Source of the DNA: Brevibacillus sp. SYP-B805
GTDB lineage: Bacteria > Bacillota > Bacilli > Brevibacillales > Brevibacillaceae
Length of the DNA: 64,000 nucleotides
Assembly: GCF_011059135.1 (NCBI RefSeq)
Contig: NZ_JAALGD010000003.1
Coordinates: 1 to 64,000, forward strand
Reading direction: 5' to 3'
Positions 44,588 to 53,322 of the stretch are shown piece by piece. Every line of letters begins with the position of its first letter. Position 1 is the stretch's first letter. Both the position numbers and the translations under genes were made by a program. The notes beneath the pieces are model-generated. The model was given only the letters and a program-made list of their open reading frames with translations, was not told where the DNA came from and searched no databases.

Positions 44588-44608
44588 TATGTGCCGACAC
44601 AATAATCC
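44584..44608 (-). promoter_or_regulatory. trp leader antiterminator
   Basis: GGATTAT (44584-44590) pairs with ATAATCC (44602-44608), and GTG/CAC extends the stem. Formation uses the promoter-distal strand of the terminator and would allow transcription into trpE when TRAP is not bound. Confidence 0.85.
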
Positions 44609-44660
44609 TAGCTTTCGCTCTTCTCTCCTCAACTCAACTCTACTCAACTTGACTGTGCTT
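44608..44660 (-). promoter_or_regulatory. TRAP (MtrB) binding site, eleven triplets at 5-base spacing
   Basis: On the RNA strand, triplets begin every five bases: AAG, CAG, AAG, then six GAG in a row, AAA and UAG. TRAP is an 11-subunit ring that binds (G/U)AG repeats, so the site has 11 positions, seven of them canonical. Its 3' end enters the antiterminator, so TRAP binding would free the terminator. Confidence 0.9.
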
Positions 44661-44737
44661 CCTCTTCTGAAAAGCTGGATTGAAACCTCATGCAAAACGG
44701 AAATATCCCGCAGCTCTCGGTTCCGTTATTGTTCTTA

Positions 44738-44766
44738 ATCTTAGTAAAGTTCCGCCTTTCTGTCAA
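44738..44766 (-). promoter_or_regulatory. trp operon promoter
   Basis: TTGACA (44761-44766) and TAAGAT (44738-44743) with a 17-base spacer lie just beyond the aroH stop, giving a leader of about 225 bases before trpE. The genes upstream (aroC, aroB, aroH) may also read through. Confidence 0.8.
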
Positions 44767-44773
44767 TTGCCCG

Positions 44774-45142
44774 TTAACGATTAGCCAGATCGGGGCGCAG
44801 CTTGACGGCTTCGCGCATAAAGACATGGCGGATTTCGCTTGGCTTTTTCTCCGTATTGACATGCATCATCACCCGGATGCAGAACGGCAGGCTGCCCGGC
44901 ACCGGAATCTCCCGCGCGCACATCAGCGGCACGTAGTCCCAGCCTGCCAGCGAACGCGCCGCTTGGGCGGGAAACGCCGCATCCAGATCGTCGGTTGCGG
45001 TGATCAGCACGCTGGCGATGTCATCCGGATGCACGTCATTCCGCTTGACGATCTCTTCCAGCAGCAAACGGGCGGCCTGCACGATCGCTTCTTTGGTATT
45101 TTCTTCGACGGTGATGGCTCCTCTGATACCCCTGACGCCCAT
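44774..45142 (-). CDS. aroH: Chorismate mutase, AroH type
   Basis: This 122-residue monofunctional trimeric chorismate mutase converts chorismate to prephenate. The arginine near residue 7 ([13 protein letters not shown]), the glutamate in AREIPV and the arginine in IRVMMHVNT are the residues that hold chorismate in the Bacillus enzyme. It abuts aroB directly and precedes the trp promoter, the classic aroF-aroB-aroH order. Confidence 0.95.
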   Translation of the reverse strand: MGVRGIRGAITVEENTKEAIVQAARLLLEEIVKRNDVHPDDIASVLITATDDLDAAFPAQAARSLAGWDYVPLMCAREIPVPGSLPFCIRVMMHVNTEKKPSEIRHVFMREAVKLRPDLANR

Positions 45143-46249
45143 CTATTCGTCTCCCCCCTGCGATGCTCTCATCACTTCCAGCACGAGGCGTTCGTCCACC
45201 TGCTTCACGATCTCCACCCGGCCGATTTCGCGCGGCAGCACCAGGACCAGCTTCCCGGACCGCCCCTTCTTGTCCCGCCTCATCGCCTCCAGCACGTCTT
45301 CCGGCGCAAGACCCGCCGGCCATGCCGTCGGCAGCCCGAAGCGTGTCAACAGCTGCTTGGTTCGCAGAGGCACCGCCGTATCGCAGAGGCCGAGCCGAAC
45401 CGCCGTCTCGGCCGCAAGCCCCATCCCGATGGCGATGGCTTCCCCGTGATTCAGCTGGGTGTAGGCGCACAGCGCTTCAAAGGCATGCCCAAAGGTATGG
45501 CCCAGATTGAGGATGGCCCGCAGCCCCTGCTCCGTCTCATCGGCGGACACGACCTTTGCTTTGACGGCACAGCCGCGCAGGATCGCCTCCGCCGTCGGTT
45601 CGGCCTCCAGCCGGAGCAGCGCGTCCGCCTGCTTCTCCAGCCAGGAGACAAAGCTTTCGTCCGAGATCAGGGCATGCTTGATCACCTCGGCGAAGCCTGC
45701 GGCTACTTCGCGCTTGGGCAGCGTACGGAGCGTCCCCGTATCATAAAGCACCGCAAGCGGCTGGTGGAAAGCCCCGATCAGGTTTTTCCCCAGCGGATGA
45801 TTGATGGCCACCTTGCCCCCGACCGAACTGTCATGGGCCAGCAGCGTGGTGGGTATCTGGACAAACGGGATGCCGCGCATGTACGTGGCTGCGACAAACC
45901 CCGCCAAATCTCCGACCACGCCGCCTCCCAGCGCCAGAATAACGGATGTGCGGTCCAGTCCCGCTTCGATCGCGGCGGTGATCACCTTTTCATAGACAGT
46001 CATGCTTTTCGCTTTTTCCCCCGCCGGAACGATTTCTGCGGCCGTACGATAGCCGGCGGCGCCAAGCACCCGTTCGATCCGTTCCAGATAAAGCGGTGCA
46101 ATGTTTTCGTCCGTGATCACAAACAGCTGTTTCGCCGTATCGATCCCCGCTTCTTGCAAATATTCCCCGATCCGATCCAGCACGCCCTCGCCAATGACGA
46201 TGGGATAGCTGCGTTCCCCCAAGTCTACCTGCAGTCTCATCGCTTCCAT
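45143..46249 (-). CDS. aroB: 3-dehydroquinate synthase
   Basis: This 368-residue NAD- and metal-dependent enzyme forms dehydroquinate from DAHP. The nucleotide-binding GGGVVGDLAGFVAATYMRG, the metal residues in NLGHTFGHA and HGEAIAIGM, and the phosphate-binding KVAINHPLGKN are clear. Its stop is adjacent to the start of aroH and its start overlaps aroC by one base, so the three are translated as a unit. Confidence 0.97.
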   Translation of the reverse strand: MEAMRLQVDLGERSYPIVIGEGVLDRIGEYLQEAGIDTAKQLFVITDENIAPLYLERIERVLGAAGYRTAAEIVPAGEKAKSMTVYEKVITAAIEAGLDRTSVILALGGGVVGDLAGFVAATYMRGIPFVQIPTTLLAHDSSVGGKVAINHPLGKNLIGAFHQPLAVLYDTGTLRTLPKREVAAGFAEVIKHALISDESFVSWLEKQADALLRLEAEPTAEAILRGCAVKAKVVSADETEQGLRAILNLGHTFGHAFEALCAYTQLNHGEAIAIGMGLAAETAVRLGLCDTAVPLRTKQLLTRFGLPTAWPAGLAPEDVLEAMRRDKKGRSGKLVLVLPREIGRVEIVKQVDERLVLEVMRASQGGDE

Positions 46250-47409
46250 CAGAATCGCTCCATATAGGCACGATATTGCCGGATGCCGTCAACCAGCTCT
46301 TCCATCGCGTCGGCGGGGAACTTCTCACAGATGGCACGGGCGATCTCCCAGGCGACGACGGCTTCCGCCACGACGCTGGCTGCCGGCACGGCGCAGCTGT
46401 CGGAACGCTCGATGCTGGCGGTAAACGGTTCCTTCGTATCGATATCCACGCTCATCAGCGGCTTGTACAGGGTAGGGATCGGTTTCATGACGCCGCGCAC
46501 GATAATCGGCATGCCGTTGGTCATGCCGCCCTCCAACCCGCCGGCGCGGTTCGTTTTGCGGGTGAATCCTTTGCCTTCTTCCCAGATGATCTCGTCGTGG
46601 ACCTGCGAGCCCGGCCGTCCAGCGGCTTCGAACCCGATGCCAATCTCCACGCCTTTGAACGCCTGGATGCTCATGACCGCCTGGGCGAGGCGGCCATCCA
46701 GCTTGCGGTCCCACTGGACGTGGCTGCCGAGTCCGATCGGCACGCCTTCCACGCGCACTTCGACGATGCCGCCGAGAGAGTCTCCCTCTTCCTTCGCCTT
46801 GTCGATCGCGGCCATCATCCTGCTTTCCGCTTCCTTATCCAGACAGCGCACCGGCGACTCTTCCGTAAGCCTGATCTGCTCTTCAATCGGAAGGTCGATC
46901 CGCTTCGCCACCACATCTCCGATCTGCAGCACCTGACCGGCTACCCGGATGCCGCACGCTTCCAGCAGCTGACGGGCCACCGCGCCGACCGCCACACGCA
47001 TCGTGGTTTCCCGGGCGCTGGACCGTTCCAGGATATTGCGCATGTCGCGCTGATGATATTTGATCGCACCGTTCAGATCCGCATGACCCGGCCGCGGACG
47101 GGCAACCCTGCGCTTCACCTCGCCGTCTTCCACCGGTTCGGCGCTCATGATGCCCTGCCAGTGCGCCCAGTCTTTATTTTCCACCACCAGCGTAATGGGT
47201 GCCCCCGTTGTATAGCCATGCCGGACTCCGGAGAGAACCTGCACCTGGTCTTTCTCGATCTGCATCCGCCTGCCGCGTCCGTATCCCTTTTGGCGGCGCG
47301 CCAGCTGTTCGTTGATTTTTTCCACGGAGAACGGCAGATTGCTGGGTACGCCTTCCAGAATCGCCGTCAATTGAGGGCCGTGAGATTCCCCGGCTGTTAG
47401 ATAACGCAT
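46249..47409 (-). CDS. aroC: Chorismate synthase
   Basis: This 386-residue FMN-dependent enzyme makes chorismate, the branch point for all aromatic amino acids and menaquinone. [19 protein letters not shown] at the start, [26 protein letters not shown] and the [11 protein letters not shown] motif are hallmarks. It heads the aro genes, with GGAGGAGAG before the ATG and a possible promoter (TATTAT near 47465) upstream. It is called aroF in B. subtilis. Confidence 0.97.
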   Translation of the reverse strand: MRYLTAGESHGPQLTAILEGVPSNLPFSVEKINEQLARRQKGYGRGRRMQIEKDQVQVLSGVRHGYTTGAPITLVVENKDWAHWQGIMSAEPVEDGEVKRRVARPRPGHADLNGAIKYHQRDMRNILERSSARETTMRVAVGAVARQLLEACGIRVAGQVLQIGDVVAKRIDLPIEEQIRLTEESPVRCLDKEAESRMMAAIDKAKEEGDSLGGIVEVRVEGVPIGLGSHVQWDRKLDGRLAQAVMSIQAFKGVEIGIGFEAAGRPGSQVHDEIIWEEGKGFTRKTNRAGGLEGGMTNGMPIIVRGVMKPIPTLYKPLMSVDIDTKEPFTASIERSDSCAVPAASVVAEAVVAWEIARAICEKFPADAMEELVDGIRQYRAYMERF

Positions 47410-47495
47410 CTCTCTCTCCTCCTCCAGCGCTGTCCATGCTGACTCTTTATCACTTTTAAGCGTTATAATATCACACGCTTTCGGGAATGAAAACC

Positions 47496-47529
47496 AAAAA
47501 AAATGCTTCTCTTTTGAACAAGAGAAGCA
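47496..47529 (-). terminator. Terminator of the 55-aa gene
   Basis: GCTTCTCTT (47505-47513) pairs with AAGAGAAGC (47520-47528), followed on the minus strand by ATTTTTTTT. It isolates cheR and the small gene from aroC. Confidence 0.9.
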
Positions 47530-47544
47530 AAGGGGAAGAGGAGG

Positions 47545-47712
47545 TTACAAATGGTCGGCAACCATGTACGACTTGCCCTTGACCGAACGACGGAGACTTT
47601 CCACGGACACGAGATCGTCCAATTGCTTCTTGTCGGCCCCCAGGATCTGGCCGCACTCCTGCAGCGTGATCAGACCGCGACGATAAGCTTCAATGACCTT
47701 GTGCTTGTCCAT
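47545..47712 (-). CDS. Small protein of unknown function
   Basis: This 55-residue frame with the ATG at 47712 behind GGGAGGA is closed by a strong terminator. The middle (HKVIEAYRRGLITLQECGQILGADKK) looks like a short helix-turn-helix, as in small DNA- or protein-binding regulators, but I do not recognise the family. It lies between cheR and aroC on its own short transcript. Nothing ties it to either neighbour. Confidence 0.7.
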   Translation of the reverse strand: MDKHKVIEAYRRGLITLQECGQILGADKKQLDDLVSVESLRRSVKGKSYMVADHL

Positions 47713-47790
47713 GTGCTTCCTCCCAATCACAGGTGATACTCATATTTTTGGGAAATTCATGCAGCGATATACGCGCACAATGGGGACGAG

Positions 47791-48570
47791 CTACACTTTT
47801 TTTCGATAGAAGAACGTGTCTTCCGGCTCAAAGCTGTACTGCTGCGGTTGGAAAATCTGTTCGGTGCTGCCGACAAACAGGACGCCGCCCGGGCGCAGCG
47901 CGCGGCTGAACTTCTGATATAGCTCATGCTTCGCTTCTTCCGTGAAGTAAATCATCACGTTGCGGCAGATGATCAGGTCAAACCCCGTCTCAAACGGATC
48001 TGCCAGCAGGTTGTGTCTGCGGAAATTCACATGCCTTTTCACTTCATCGGCAATGCGGTACGACATCGCATCCTTGATGAAGTATTTCGTCACCAGCTGC
48101 TTCGGAACATCCTGCAGGGAACGCTCCGTGTAAACCCCTTGCTTCGCCTTCGCGATCGCCCCTTCGTCAATGTCCGTAGCCAGCATGCTGCTCTCTTTCA
48201 TGTAGTCTTTTTCCAGCAGGATCATGGTGAGCGTATACGGCTCTTCCCCGGTGGAACATGCGGCGCTCCAGCATTTCAGCCTGCGGGACTCCTGCATCAG
48301 CCGGGGAAGGATCTTGCTGGCGAGCACCTCCCAGCGCCCGGGGTTGCGGAAAAATTCCGAAACGTTGATCGTCATGCGATCCAGGAATTCATAAAACAAC
48401 GCCTGATCTTTGGCCAGCGCCTCGAAATAGGAAGCGAATGTATCGTAACCCCGTTTCTGGCGAAGGGATGTGAGGCGGCGTTTCATCTGCGCTTCCTTGT
48501 AGAGCGCCAGATCGATGCCGGTCATCCGTTTGACGTTTGCAATAAACCCGAGAAAATCCTTGTCTTCCAT
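47791..48570 (-). CDS. cheR: Chemotaxis protein methyltransferase
   Basis: This 259-residue SAM-dependent methyltransferase methylates glutamates of chemoreceptors. An N-terminal helical domain (about 1-75) precedes the catalytic domain with [18 protein letters not shown] (SAM loop), the ATDID acidic motif and the NVMIYF signature. The start is the ATG at 48570, with AAGGAGG 12 bases away; longer in-frame starts are arginine-rich and improbable. The place between ndk and aroC is as in Bacillus. Confidence 0.93.
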   Translation of the reverse strand: MEDKDFLGFIANVKRMTGIDLALYKEAQMKRRLTSLRQKRGYDTFASYFEALAKDQALFYEFLDRMTINVSEFFRNPGRWEVLASKILPRLMQESRRLKCWSAACSTGEEPYTLTMILLEKDYMKESSMLATDIDEGAIAKAKQGVYTERSLQDVPKQLVTKYFIKDAMSYRIADEVKRHVNFRRHNLLADPFETGFDLIICRNVMIYFTEEAKHELYQKFSRALRPGGVLFVGSTEQIFQPQQYSFEPEDTFFYRKKV

Positions 48571-48663
48571 CCGTTTCTGTGTCCTCCTTCGCTGTCTTGC
48601 CTCCGCCTTTCGCCGTCCGTTCGGAAAAAGCCTGCTGCCAAACGCAGCCGGCCTGCGCTGTCG

Positions 48664-48694
48664 AAAAGAAAAAGACCTCCCGGAAGAGGTCTTT
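48664..48694 (-). terminator. Terminator of ndk
   Basis: AAAGACCTC (48671-48679) pairs with GAGGTCTTT (48686-48694), followed on the minus strand by TTCTTTTC. It lies 17 bases after ndk. Confidence 0.85.
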
Positions 48695-48710
48695 CCCTTT
48701 TTTCCTGCTG

Positions 48711-49154
48711 CTAGATCCAACGTTGAATGGTTTTGTCGTACGAAACGACCTCAGAGGGAGAGAACCAGAGGTTGATTTCGCGCTCGGCGCTCTCCGGCGA
48801 ATCGGAGCCATGGATGATGTTCATGCCCACGGATACGGCATAATCGCCGCGGATGGTGCCGGGAGCGGCATCCGCCGGGTTGGTTTTGCCCATCATGCTG
48901 CGGGCGGTCGCAATCACGTTGTTGCCCTGCCATACCATGGCAAATACCGGACCGGACGTGATGAAGTCCACCAGTTCGCCGAAGAACGGGCGCTCCTTGT
49001 GTTCAGCGTAATGCTTCTCCGCCAATTCACGGCTTACGTTCATCAGCTTGGCACCGACGAGGGTGAAGCCTTTTTTCTCAAATCGGGAAACGATTTCTCC
49101 GATCAGATTGCGCTGTACGCCGTCAGGCTTGACCATAATAAATGTTTTTTCCAT
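48711..49154 (-). CDS. ndk: Nucleoside diphosphate kinase
   Basis: This 147-residue enzyme passes the terminal phosphate of ATP to other nucleoside diphosphates through the phosphohistidine H115 in [29 protein letters not shown] at the start and YAVSVG before the histidine are typical. The ATG at 49154 has GGAGG five bases before it; a longer in-frame start at 49229 is not supported. It follows hepT in the conserved order. Confidence 0.97.
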   Translation of the reverse strand: MEKTFIMVKPDGVQRNLIGEIVSRFEKKGFTLVGAKLMNVSRELAEKHYAEHKERPFFGELVDFITSGPVFAMVWQGNNVIATARSMMGKTNPADAAPGTIRGDYAVSVGMNIIHGSDSPESAEREINLWFSPSEVVSYDKTIQRWI

Positions 49155-49249
49155 TGCTGCCTCCAAGAAAGTACGTATTTTCGGTTGAATACCAACCAGA
49201 ATTTTATCAAAAGAAAAACGGGCAGGCAACCTCGCGCCGTCAAAAATGG

Positions 49250-50215
49250 TTAAAATTTGCGGTTGCCGATGAAATGGGCGATGTCCAGCAGCGATTTCTT
49301 GGTGTCATTGTCCGGCAGATCGGCGAGCGCTTCACATGCCCGGGCCAGATACCGCTGGGCGAGCGACTGGGCAAACCGGATGCCTTCGCTGTGCCGGATC
49401 AGCTCAATGGCTTCCTCCACGTGTTCCTGCAGGGTTCCCCGGCTGATCCACGTCTGGAAACGGTGGCGCTCCGGCCCGATCATCGCGCTGTAAAGAGCCG
49501 GCAGGGTGATGTTTCCTTGGCGCAGATCACTGCCAGCCGGTTTGCCGAGCTGTTTCTCGGTCGCCGTAAAGTCAAGAATGTCATCCGTGATTTGAAACGC
49601 CATGCCCGCATTGTATCCGTACCGGTACATGCGGCGTACCAGCTCGGGCGATGCATCGCTGGCAACGGCCCCCAACTGGCAGCTGATGGCGATCAGCAGG
49701 GCGGTTTTCCGCTTGATGCGGCGCAGATACGTCCGCAGCCCCTGCTGCCAGTTGTGCAGGTCGCGTACCTGTTCGATCTCCCCTTTGGACATCTCCACGA
49801 TCGCCTTGGAAAGGATGCGGTGGATTTCGGGATTGGGCAGTTCGGTCGCGATGGACAGGGCCCGTGCAAAAATATAGTCACCGGTGTACATGGCCACCCG
49901 GTTATCCCATTTCGCCCGGACGGTCTCGCTGCCGCGCCGCTTGTCCGCATCATCGATGACATCATCGTGCACCAGGGAGGCCATGTGGATCAGCTCCAGC
50001 GGAACGGCCACCAGCTTCAGCTTGGAGAGGTCATAGTTGCCCCATTTTCCTCCCAGCAGGACAAAGACTGGCCGAATCCGCTTTCCCCCTGCCTTCAGCA
50101 AATGGGTGGACGTTTGATACAGCTCATACGACTTCGTATCAATCGCCTTCTCCAGCTCTTGTTCCACATAATCTACATCGCTTTTCATCTGATAATAAAT
50201 GTCGACTAGCTTCAT
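49250..50215 (-). CDS. hepT: Heptaprenyl diphosphate synthase component II
   Basis: This 321-residue trans-prenyl synthase makes the C35 side chain of menaquinone-7 with HepS. The first aspartate motif DDVIDD lies at residues 84-89 and the second in [13 protein letters not shown], with KGEIEQ between. The start is the ATG at 50215 behind AGGTGG; a GTG three codons earlier overlaps that site. It is separated from hepS by four menaquinone genes, whereas Bacillus has only menG between them. Confidence 0.95.
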   Translation of the reverse strand: MKLVDIYYQMKSDVDYVEQELEKAIDTKSYELYQTSTHLLKAGGKRIRPVFVLLGGKWGNYDLSKLKLVAVPLELIHMASLVHDDVIDDADKRRGSETVRAKWDNRVAMYTGDYIFARALSIATELPNPEIHRILSKAIVEMSKGEIEQVRDLHNWQQGLRTYLRRIKRKTALLIAISCQLGAVASDASPELVRRMYRYGYNAGMAFQITDDILDFTATEKQLGKPAGSDLRQGNITLPALYSAMIGPERHRFQTWISRGTLQEHVEEAIELIRHSEGIRFAQSLAQRYLARACEALADLPDNDTKKSLLDIAHFIGNRKF

Positions 50216-50232
50216 CCGTTCCACCTATCTCA

Positions 50233-51090
50233 TCAACGTGTACTTCCCGGCTGGACGGCTTCCTCCCAGATGCGAACCTTGACAGGCGAACGCAGGAGGC
50301 CGAGCTCTGCCGCGCATGCGTAATAATGTTCAAGTCCGCGGCGCTCTTCCTCCGTGAAATCGTAGCAAAGGCCCCGGAAATATTCAAACCACGAGGAGGG
50401 TTCCTCTCCGAATTGGGCGGTAACCGCTTCCACGACCTGCTCCAGATGCTGGAGGCTGCGCTCCTTGCTCTCCAGAAAAGCGGCGTGAACGTCCCGCAGC
50501 AGCCCGGGGTGTTTCTCGATGGCCTCCTTGCGCACGGCCCAGACCGCAAACGTCATGGAGTACCCCGTGTAGCGATACCACAATTCCGCCAGATCATACA
50601 CATGGTACCCGTTGTTGTTCCGATAAGCAAGCAGCGCGTCGTCGCCGATCAGCAGGGCGCCATCGGCGTGGGCCAGCATCTCTTCCAGGACGGGCGCCTG
50701 CGTCTGATAGGTAACGGTATACCGCAGGAATTTCTCCAGGATGATTTTCAACAGGTTGACCGACGTCGCGGAGGTATTGGTCAGCGCGATGTGGGCGCCG
50801 TCCAGTTCCTCGATCGGGCGCTTGCTGAAGAGATAGATGGATCTAACCCGGCGTTTCGCGCTGATGGACAATCCCGGCAGAACCAGATACTGCTCGTGGT
50901 GCTCCGCGTAGCTGAACGAGGAGATCGGCCCCACGTCGATCTCTCCTCTGGCCATCGCGGCATTTAACTGGGCCGGCACCTGCAAGATGAAATCGATCTT
51001 GTCGTCAAAACGCGCCTCGTCAAAGAAAAAATAGACCGGCAGCGTGTTGGTGTACTTGATCTGGCCGATGCGCAGCTGTTTCGGACTCAT
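50233..51090 (-). CDS. mqnA: Chorismate dehydratase (futalosine pathway)
   Basis: This 285-residue protein has a periplasmic-binding-protein-like fold and matches MqnA: LRIGQIKYTNTLPVYF at the start, then VGPISSFSYAEH, SKRPIEELDGAHIALTNTSATSVNLLK and LLIGDDALLAYR. MqnA removes water from chorismate to give 3-enolpyruvyl-benzoate, the first step of the futalosine menaquinone pathway. The start is the ATG at 51090 behind GGGGGG. It overlaps ubiX by 4 bases and sits within the hep/menG operon. The rest of the pathway (mqnB-E) is not in the window. Confidence 0.9.
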   Translation of the reverse strand: MSPKQLRIGQIKYTNTLPVYFFFDEARFDDKIDFILQVPAQLNAAMARGEIDVGPISSFSYAEHHEQYLVLPGLSISAKRRVRSIYLFSKRPIEELDGAHIALTNTSATSVNLLKIILEKFLRYTVTYQTQAPVLEEMLAHADGALLIGDDALLAYRNNNGYHVYDLAELWYRYTGYSMTFAVWAVRKEAIEKHPGLLRDVHAAFLESKERSLQHLEQVVEAVTAQFGEEPSSWFEYFRGLCYDFTEEERRGLEHYYACAAELGLLRSPVKVRIWEEAVQPGSTR

Positions 51091-51689
51091 GGCGTTTCCC
51101 CCCAACGTCGGAAGAGCGCATGCGGAACATCCAGCGCATCGAGCGCTTTTCCGACAACAAAATTGACCAGCTCGTCCAGGGTAACCGGTTTGTGGTAGAA
51201 ACCCGGCATGGCCGGCAGGATTTTAACCCCCAGGCGGCTAAGCTTCAGCATATTTTCCAAGTGTATGGCATTGAGCGGCGTCTCCCGCGGCACAAGCACC
51301 AGCTTGCGCCCCTCCTTGATCATCACATCGGCTGCCCGCTCCAGCAGGTTGCCCGATGCCCCATTGGCGATACCGGACAAGGTCCCCATGGAGCAGGGAA
51401 TCACGATCATGCCGTCCCCTCGGTGCGATCCGCTGGCAGCCGGACAGGAGAAGTCCCGCAGCGTCCAATACCGGAGGCGCCCCGGCAGGCCGCGCTGCAG
51501 CTTTTCGTCCAGCAGCCGTTCGCGGTCTTTCGTTTCCCACTCCAGCTCATCCTGAAAGACCTGCCAGCCGGCCTCCGTAATCATCAGGTGAACGGTGTGG
51601 CCGCCTTTCAACAGCTCTTGCACCAGCCGGACGCCATAGATGGCTCCGCTCGCTCCGGTGATTCCCACCGCCAGTTCTTTCCGGCTCAT
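51087..51689 (-). CDS. ubiX: UbiX-type flavin prenyltransferase
   Basis: This 200-residue protein has GITGASGAIYGVRLV near 8-22, the flavin loop of UbiX. It prenylates FMN to make the cofactor of UbiD-type decarboxylases. In the futalosine route a UbiD-like decarboxylase acts on the prenylated naphthoate, so this gene probably supplies that enzyme, which is not encoded in the window. It overlaps the genes on both sides by 4 bases. Confidence 0.93.
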   Translation of the reverse strand: MSRKELAVGITGASGAIYGVRLVQELLKGGHTVHLMITEAGWQVFQDELEWETKDRERLLDEKLQRGLPGRLRYWTLRDFSCPAASGSHRGDGMIVIPCSMGTLSGIANGASGNLLERAADVMIKEGRKLVLVPRETPLNAIHLENMLKLSRLGVKILPAMPGFYHKPVTLDELVNFVVGKALDALDVPHALFRRWGETP

Positions 51690-52552
51690 ACCATCACCAG
51701 ATCGATCATGGTAAAGACGAACATGACGCAGCTCAAGATGCCGTTCATGGTGAAGAAGGCCACATTCAGCTTGGACAGGTCGGTCGGTTTGACGAGACTG
51801 TGCTCATAGATCAGGATGATCGTGGAGATGATCACCCCGATCAGGAACCAGACGGACAAATCGGCCTGGACATACAGTAGCACCAATCCTGCCACCGTGA
51901 CTAGATGGCAGCAGCGGGCAATCAGCAGCGCCCTGGCGATGCCGAAGCGGGAAGGCAGCGAAAAGAGCCCCTCCTGCACGTCAAACTCCGCGTCCTGGCA
52001 GGCATAGATGATGTCAAATCCGGCCGTCCAGAAGAGAACGGTGCCAAAGAGCAGCAGTGCGGTGGCATCGATCTGTCCGGTGGTTGCCACCCATCCCCCC
52101 AGCGGGCCGAAGCCGATCGCGATACCCAGGATGAAGTGGCACGCCCATGTGAAACGTTTGGTGTACGAATACAGGATGAGGACAAACACGGCAAGCGGCA
52201 GCAGCTTCACCGCGAGATCGTTCAATTGGAAAGCGGCATAAAAAAGGGCGATAAACGAAATGACGATAAAAACGACGACTTCCGGCACGCTGATCAGTCC
52301 TGCCGGCAGCGCGCGGTTGGCGGTACGCGGGTTCTTCGCATCAATGTAGCGGTCGATCAGACGGTTCAGCGACATGGCCGCGCTGCGCGCCCCCACCATG
52401 GCCAGCGTCACAAAAAAGATTTCCCTCCAGGTGGGCCAGGCATGCTCCACGATTATATTGCCCAATACCGCTCCCAAAAAGGCAAACGGCAGGGCAAACA
52501 CCGTATGCTCAAATTTGATCATTTCTAATAGTATCTTTACTTTGGAAATCAT
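51686..52552 (-). CDS. mqnP: UbiA-family prenyltransferase (menaquinone, MqnP-like)
   Basis: This 288-residue polytopic protein has about eight or nine hydrophobic segments. NRLIDRYIDAKNPRTANRALPAG holds the first aspartate-rich motif, and FDIIYACQDAEFDVQEGLFSLP the second. It should attach the heptaprenyl chain to a naphthoate ring in the membrane. Its place between ubiX and menG favours the futalosine-branch acceptor over 1,4-dihydroxy-2-naphthoate; the name is inferred from context. Confidence 0.88.
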   Translation of the reverse strand: MISKVKILLEMIKFEHTVFALPFAFLGAVLGNIIVEHAWPTWREIFFVTLAMVGARSAAMSLNRLIDRYIDAKNPRTANRALPAGLISVPEVVVFIVISFIALFYAAFQLNDLAVKLLPLAVFVLILYSYTKRFTWACHFILGIAIGFGPLGGWVATTGQIDATALLLFGTVLFWTAGFDIIYACQDAEFDVQEGLFSLPSRFGIARALLIARCCHLVTVAGLVLLYVQADLSVWFLIGVIISTIILIYEHSLVKPTDLSKLNVAFFTMNGILSCVMFVFTMIDLVMV

Positions 52553-53316
52553 GTGATCGCACTTCCCATCTTACTTTCCGTTGTCTTGCCGCTTGCTTCC
52601 CCTTTGATCCCGATATGAAGCGCCGCCACCCCGCCCATAAACAGCTTCACCCGAACCGGATCCAATCCGGCCTTGCGGAACATGGCCGCCAATTCCCTGC
52701 TGTCCGGGAAATGGGTCAGCGATTTGGGCAGCCAGGCGTATTCCTCGTACTTGTTGACAACCAACTTCGCAATCCAGGGAAGGATGTGGTAAAAATACAG
52801 GTAAAACAGCTTCCGGTACGGCAGAAACGGCGGCTTCGAGACTTCCAGCGACACAACCTTGCCGCCCGGTTTGACGACGCGCGTCATTTCGTTGAGCACC
52901 GTCTGCACATCCGGCACATTGCGCAGGGCAAACCCGATGGTGGCGTAATCAAACGTATCGTCCGGATAGGGCAGCTTCATCGCGTCGCCATGGACCAGTT
53001 CGACCTGCTGACCCACCCCGGCGCGGTCAACCTTGTACGCCCCCACATTGAGCATGTTCTGGCTGAAATCCAGGCCGACCACCTTGCCTTCCGGACCTAC
53101 CGCCCGGGCCAGGCTGATCGTCCAGTCGCACGTGCCGCATGCCACATCGATGGCGGTTTGCCCAGGCTGGATGTTCATCTGCTTCATCGTATAGTTGCGC
53201 CAGGCGATATGGCTTCCGAAGCTGATCACATGATTCATCCGGTCGTACTCGTCGGCAATGTTTTCAAAGACGGAATGGACATACCGGGCTTTTTCCTTCA
53301 TCTCTTGTTGGTTCAC
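52549..53316 (-). CDS. menG: Demethylmenaquinone methyltransferase
   Basis: This 255-residue SAM-dependent methyltransferase of the UbiE/MenG family carries out the last methylation of menaquinone. The SAM motif TAIDVACGTCDWTISLARAVGPEGKVVGLDFS is at about 50-81, and the ATIGFALRNVPD motif follows. The start is a GTG at 53316, in an AGGGAAGC context. It lies between hepS (6 bases) and mqnP (4-base overlap), as gerCB does in B. subtilis. Confidence 0.95.
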   Translation of the reverse strand: MNQQEMKEKARYVHSVFENIADEYDRMNHVISFGSHIAWRNYTMKQMNIQPGQTAIDVACGTCDWTISLARAVGPEGKVVGLDFSQNMLNVGAYKVDRAGVGQQVELVHGDAMKLPYPDDTFDYATIGFALRNVPDVQTVLNEMTRVVKPGGKVVSLEVSKPPFLPYRKLFYLYFYHILPWIAKLVVNKYEEYAWLPKSLTHFPDSRELAAMFRKAGLDPVRVKLFMGGVAALHIGIKGEASGKTTESKMGSAIT

Positions 53317-53322
53317 GCTTCC

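Noticed and set aside
44644-44862. Leader-peptide-like frame in the trp leader
   Set aside because: The clear TRAP site and the terminator/antiterminator pair explain regulation, and the frame has no tryptophan-codon run or ribosome site, so ribosome-mediated attenuation is not supported.
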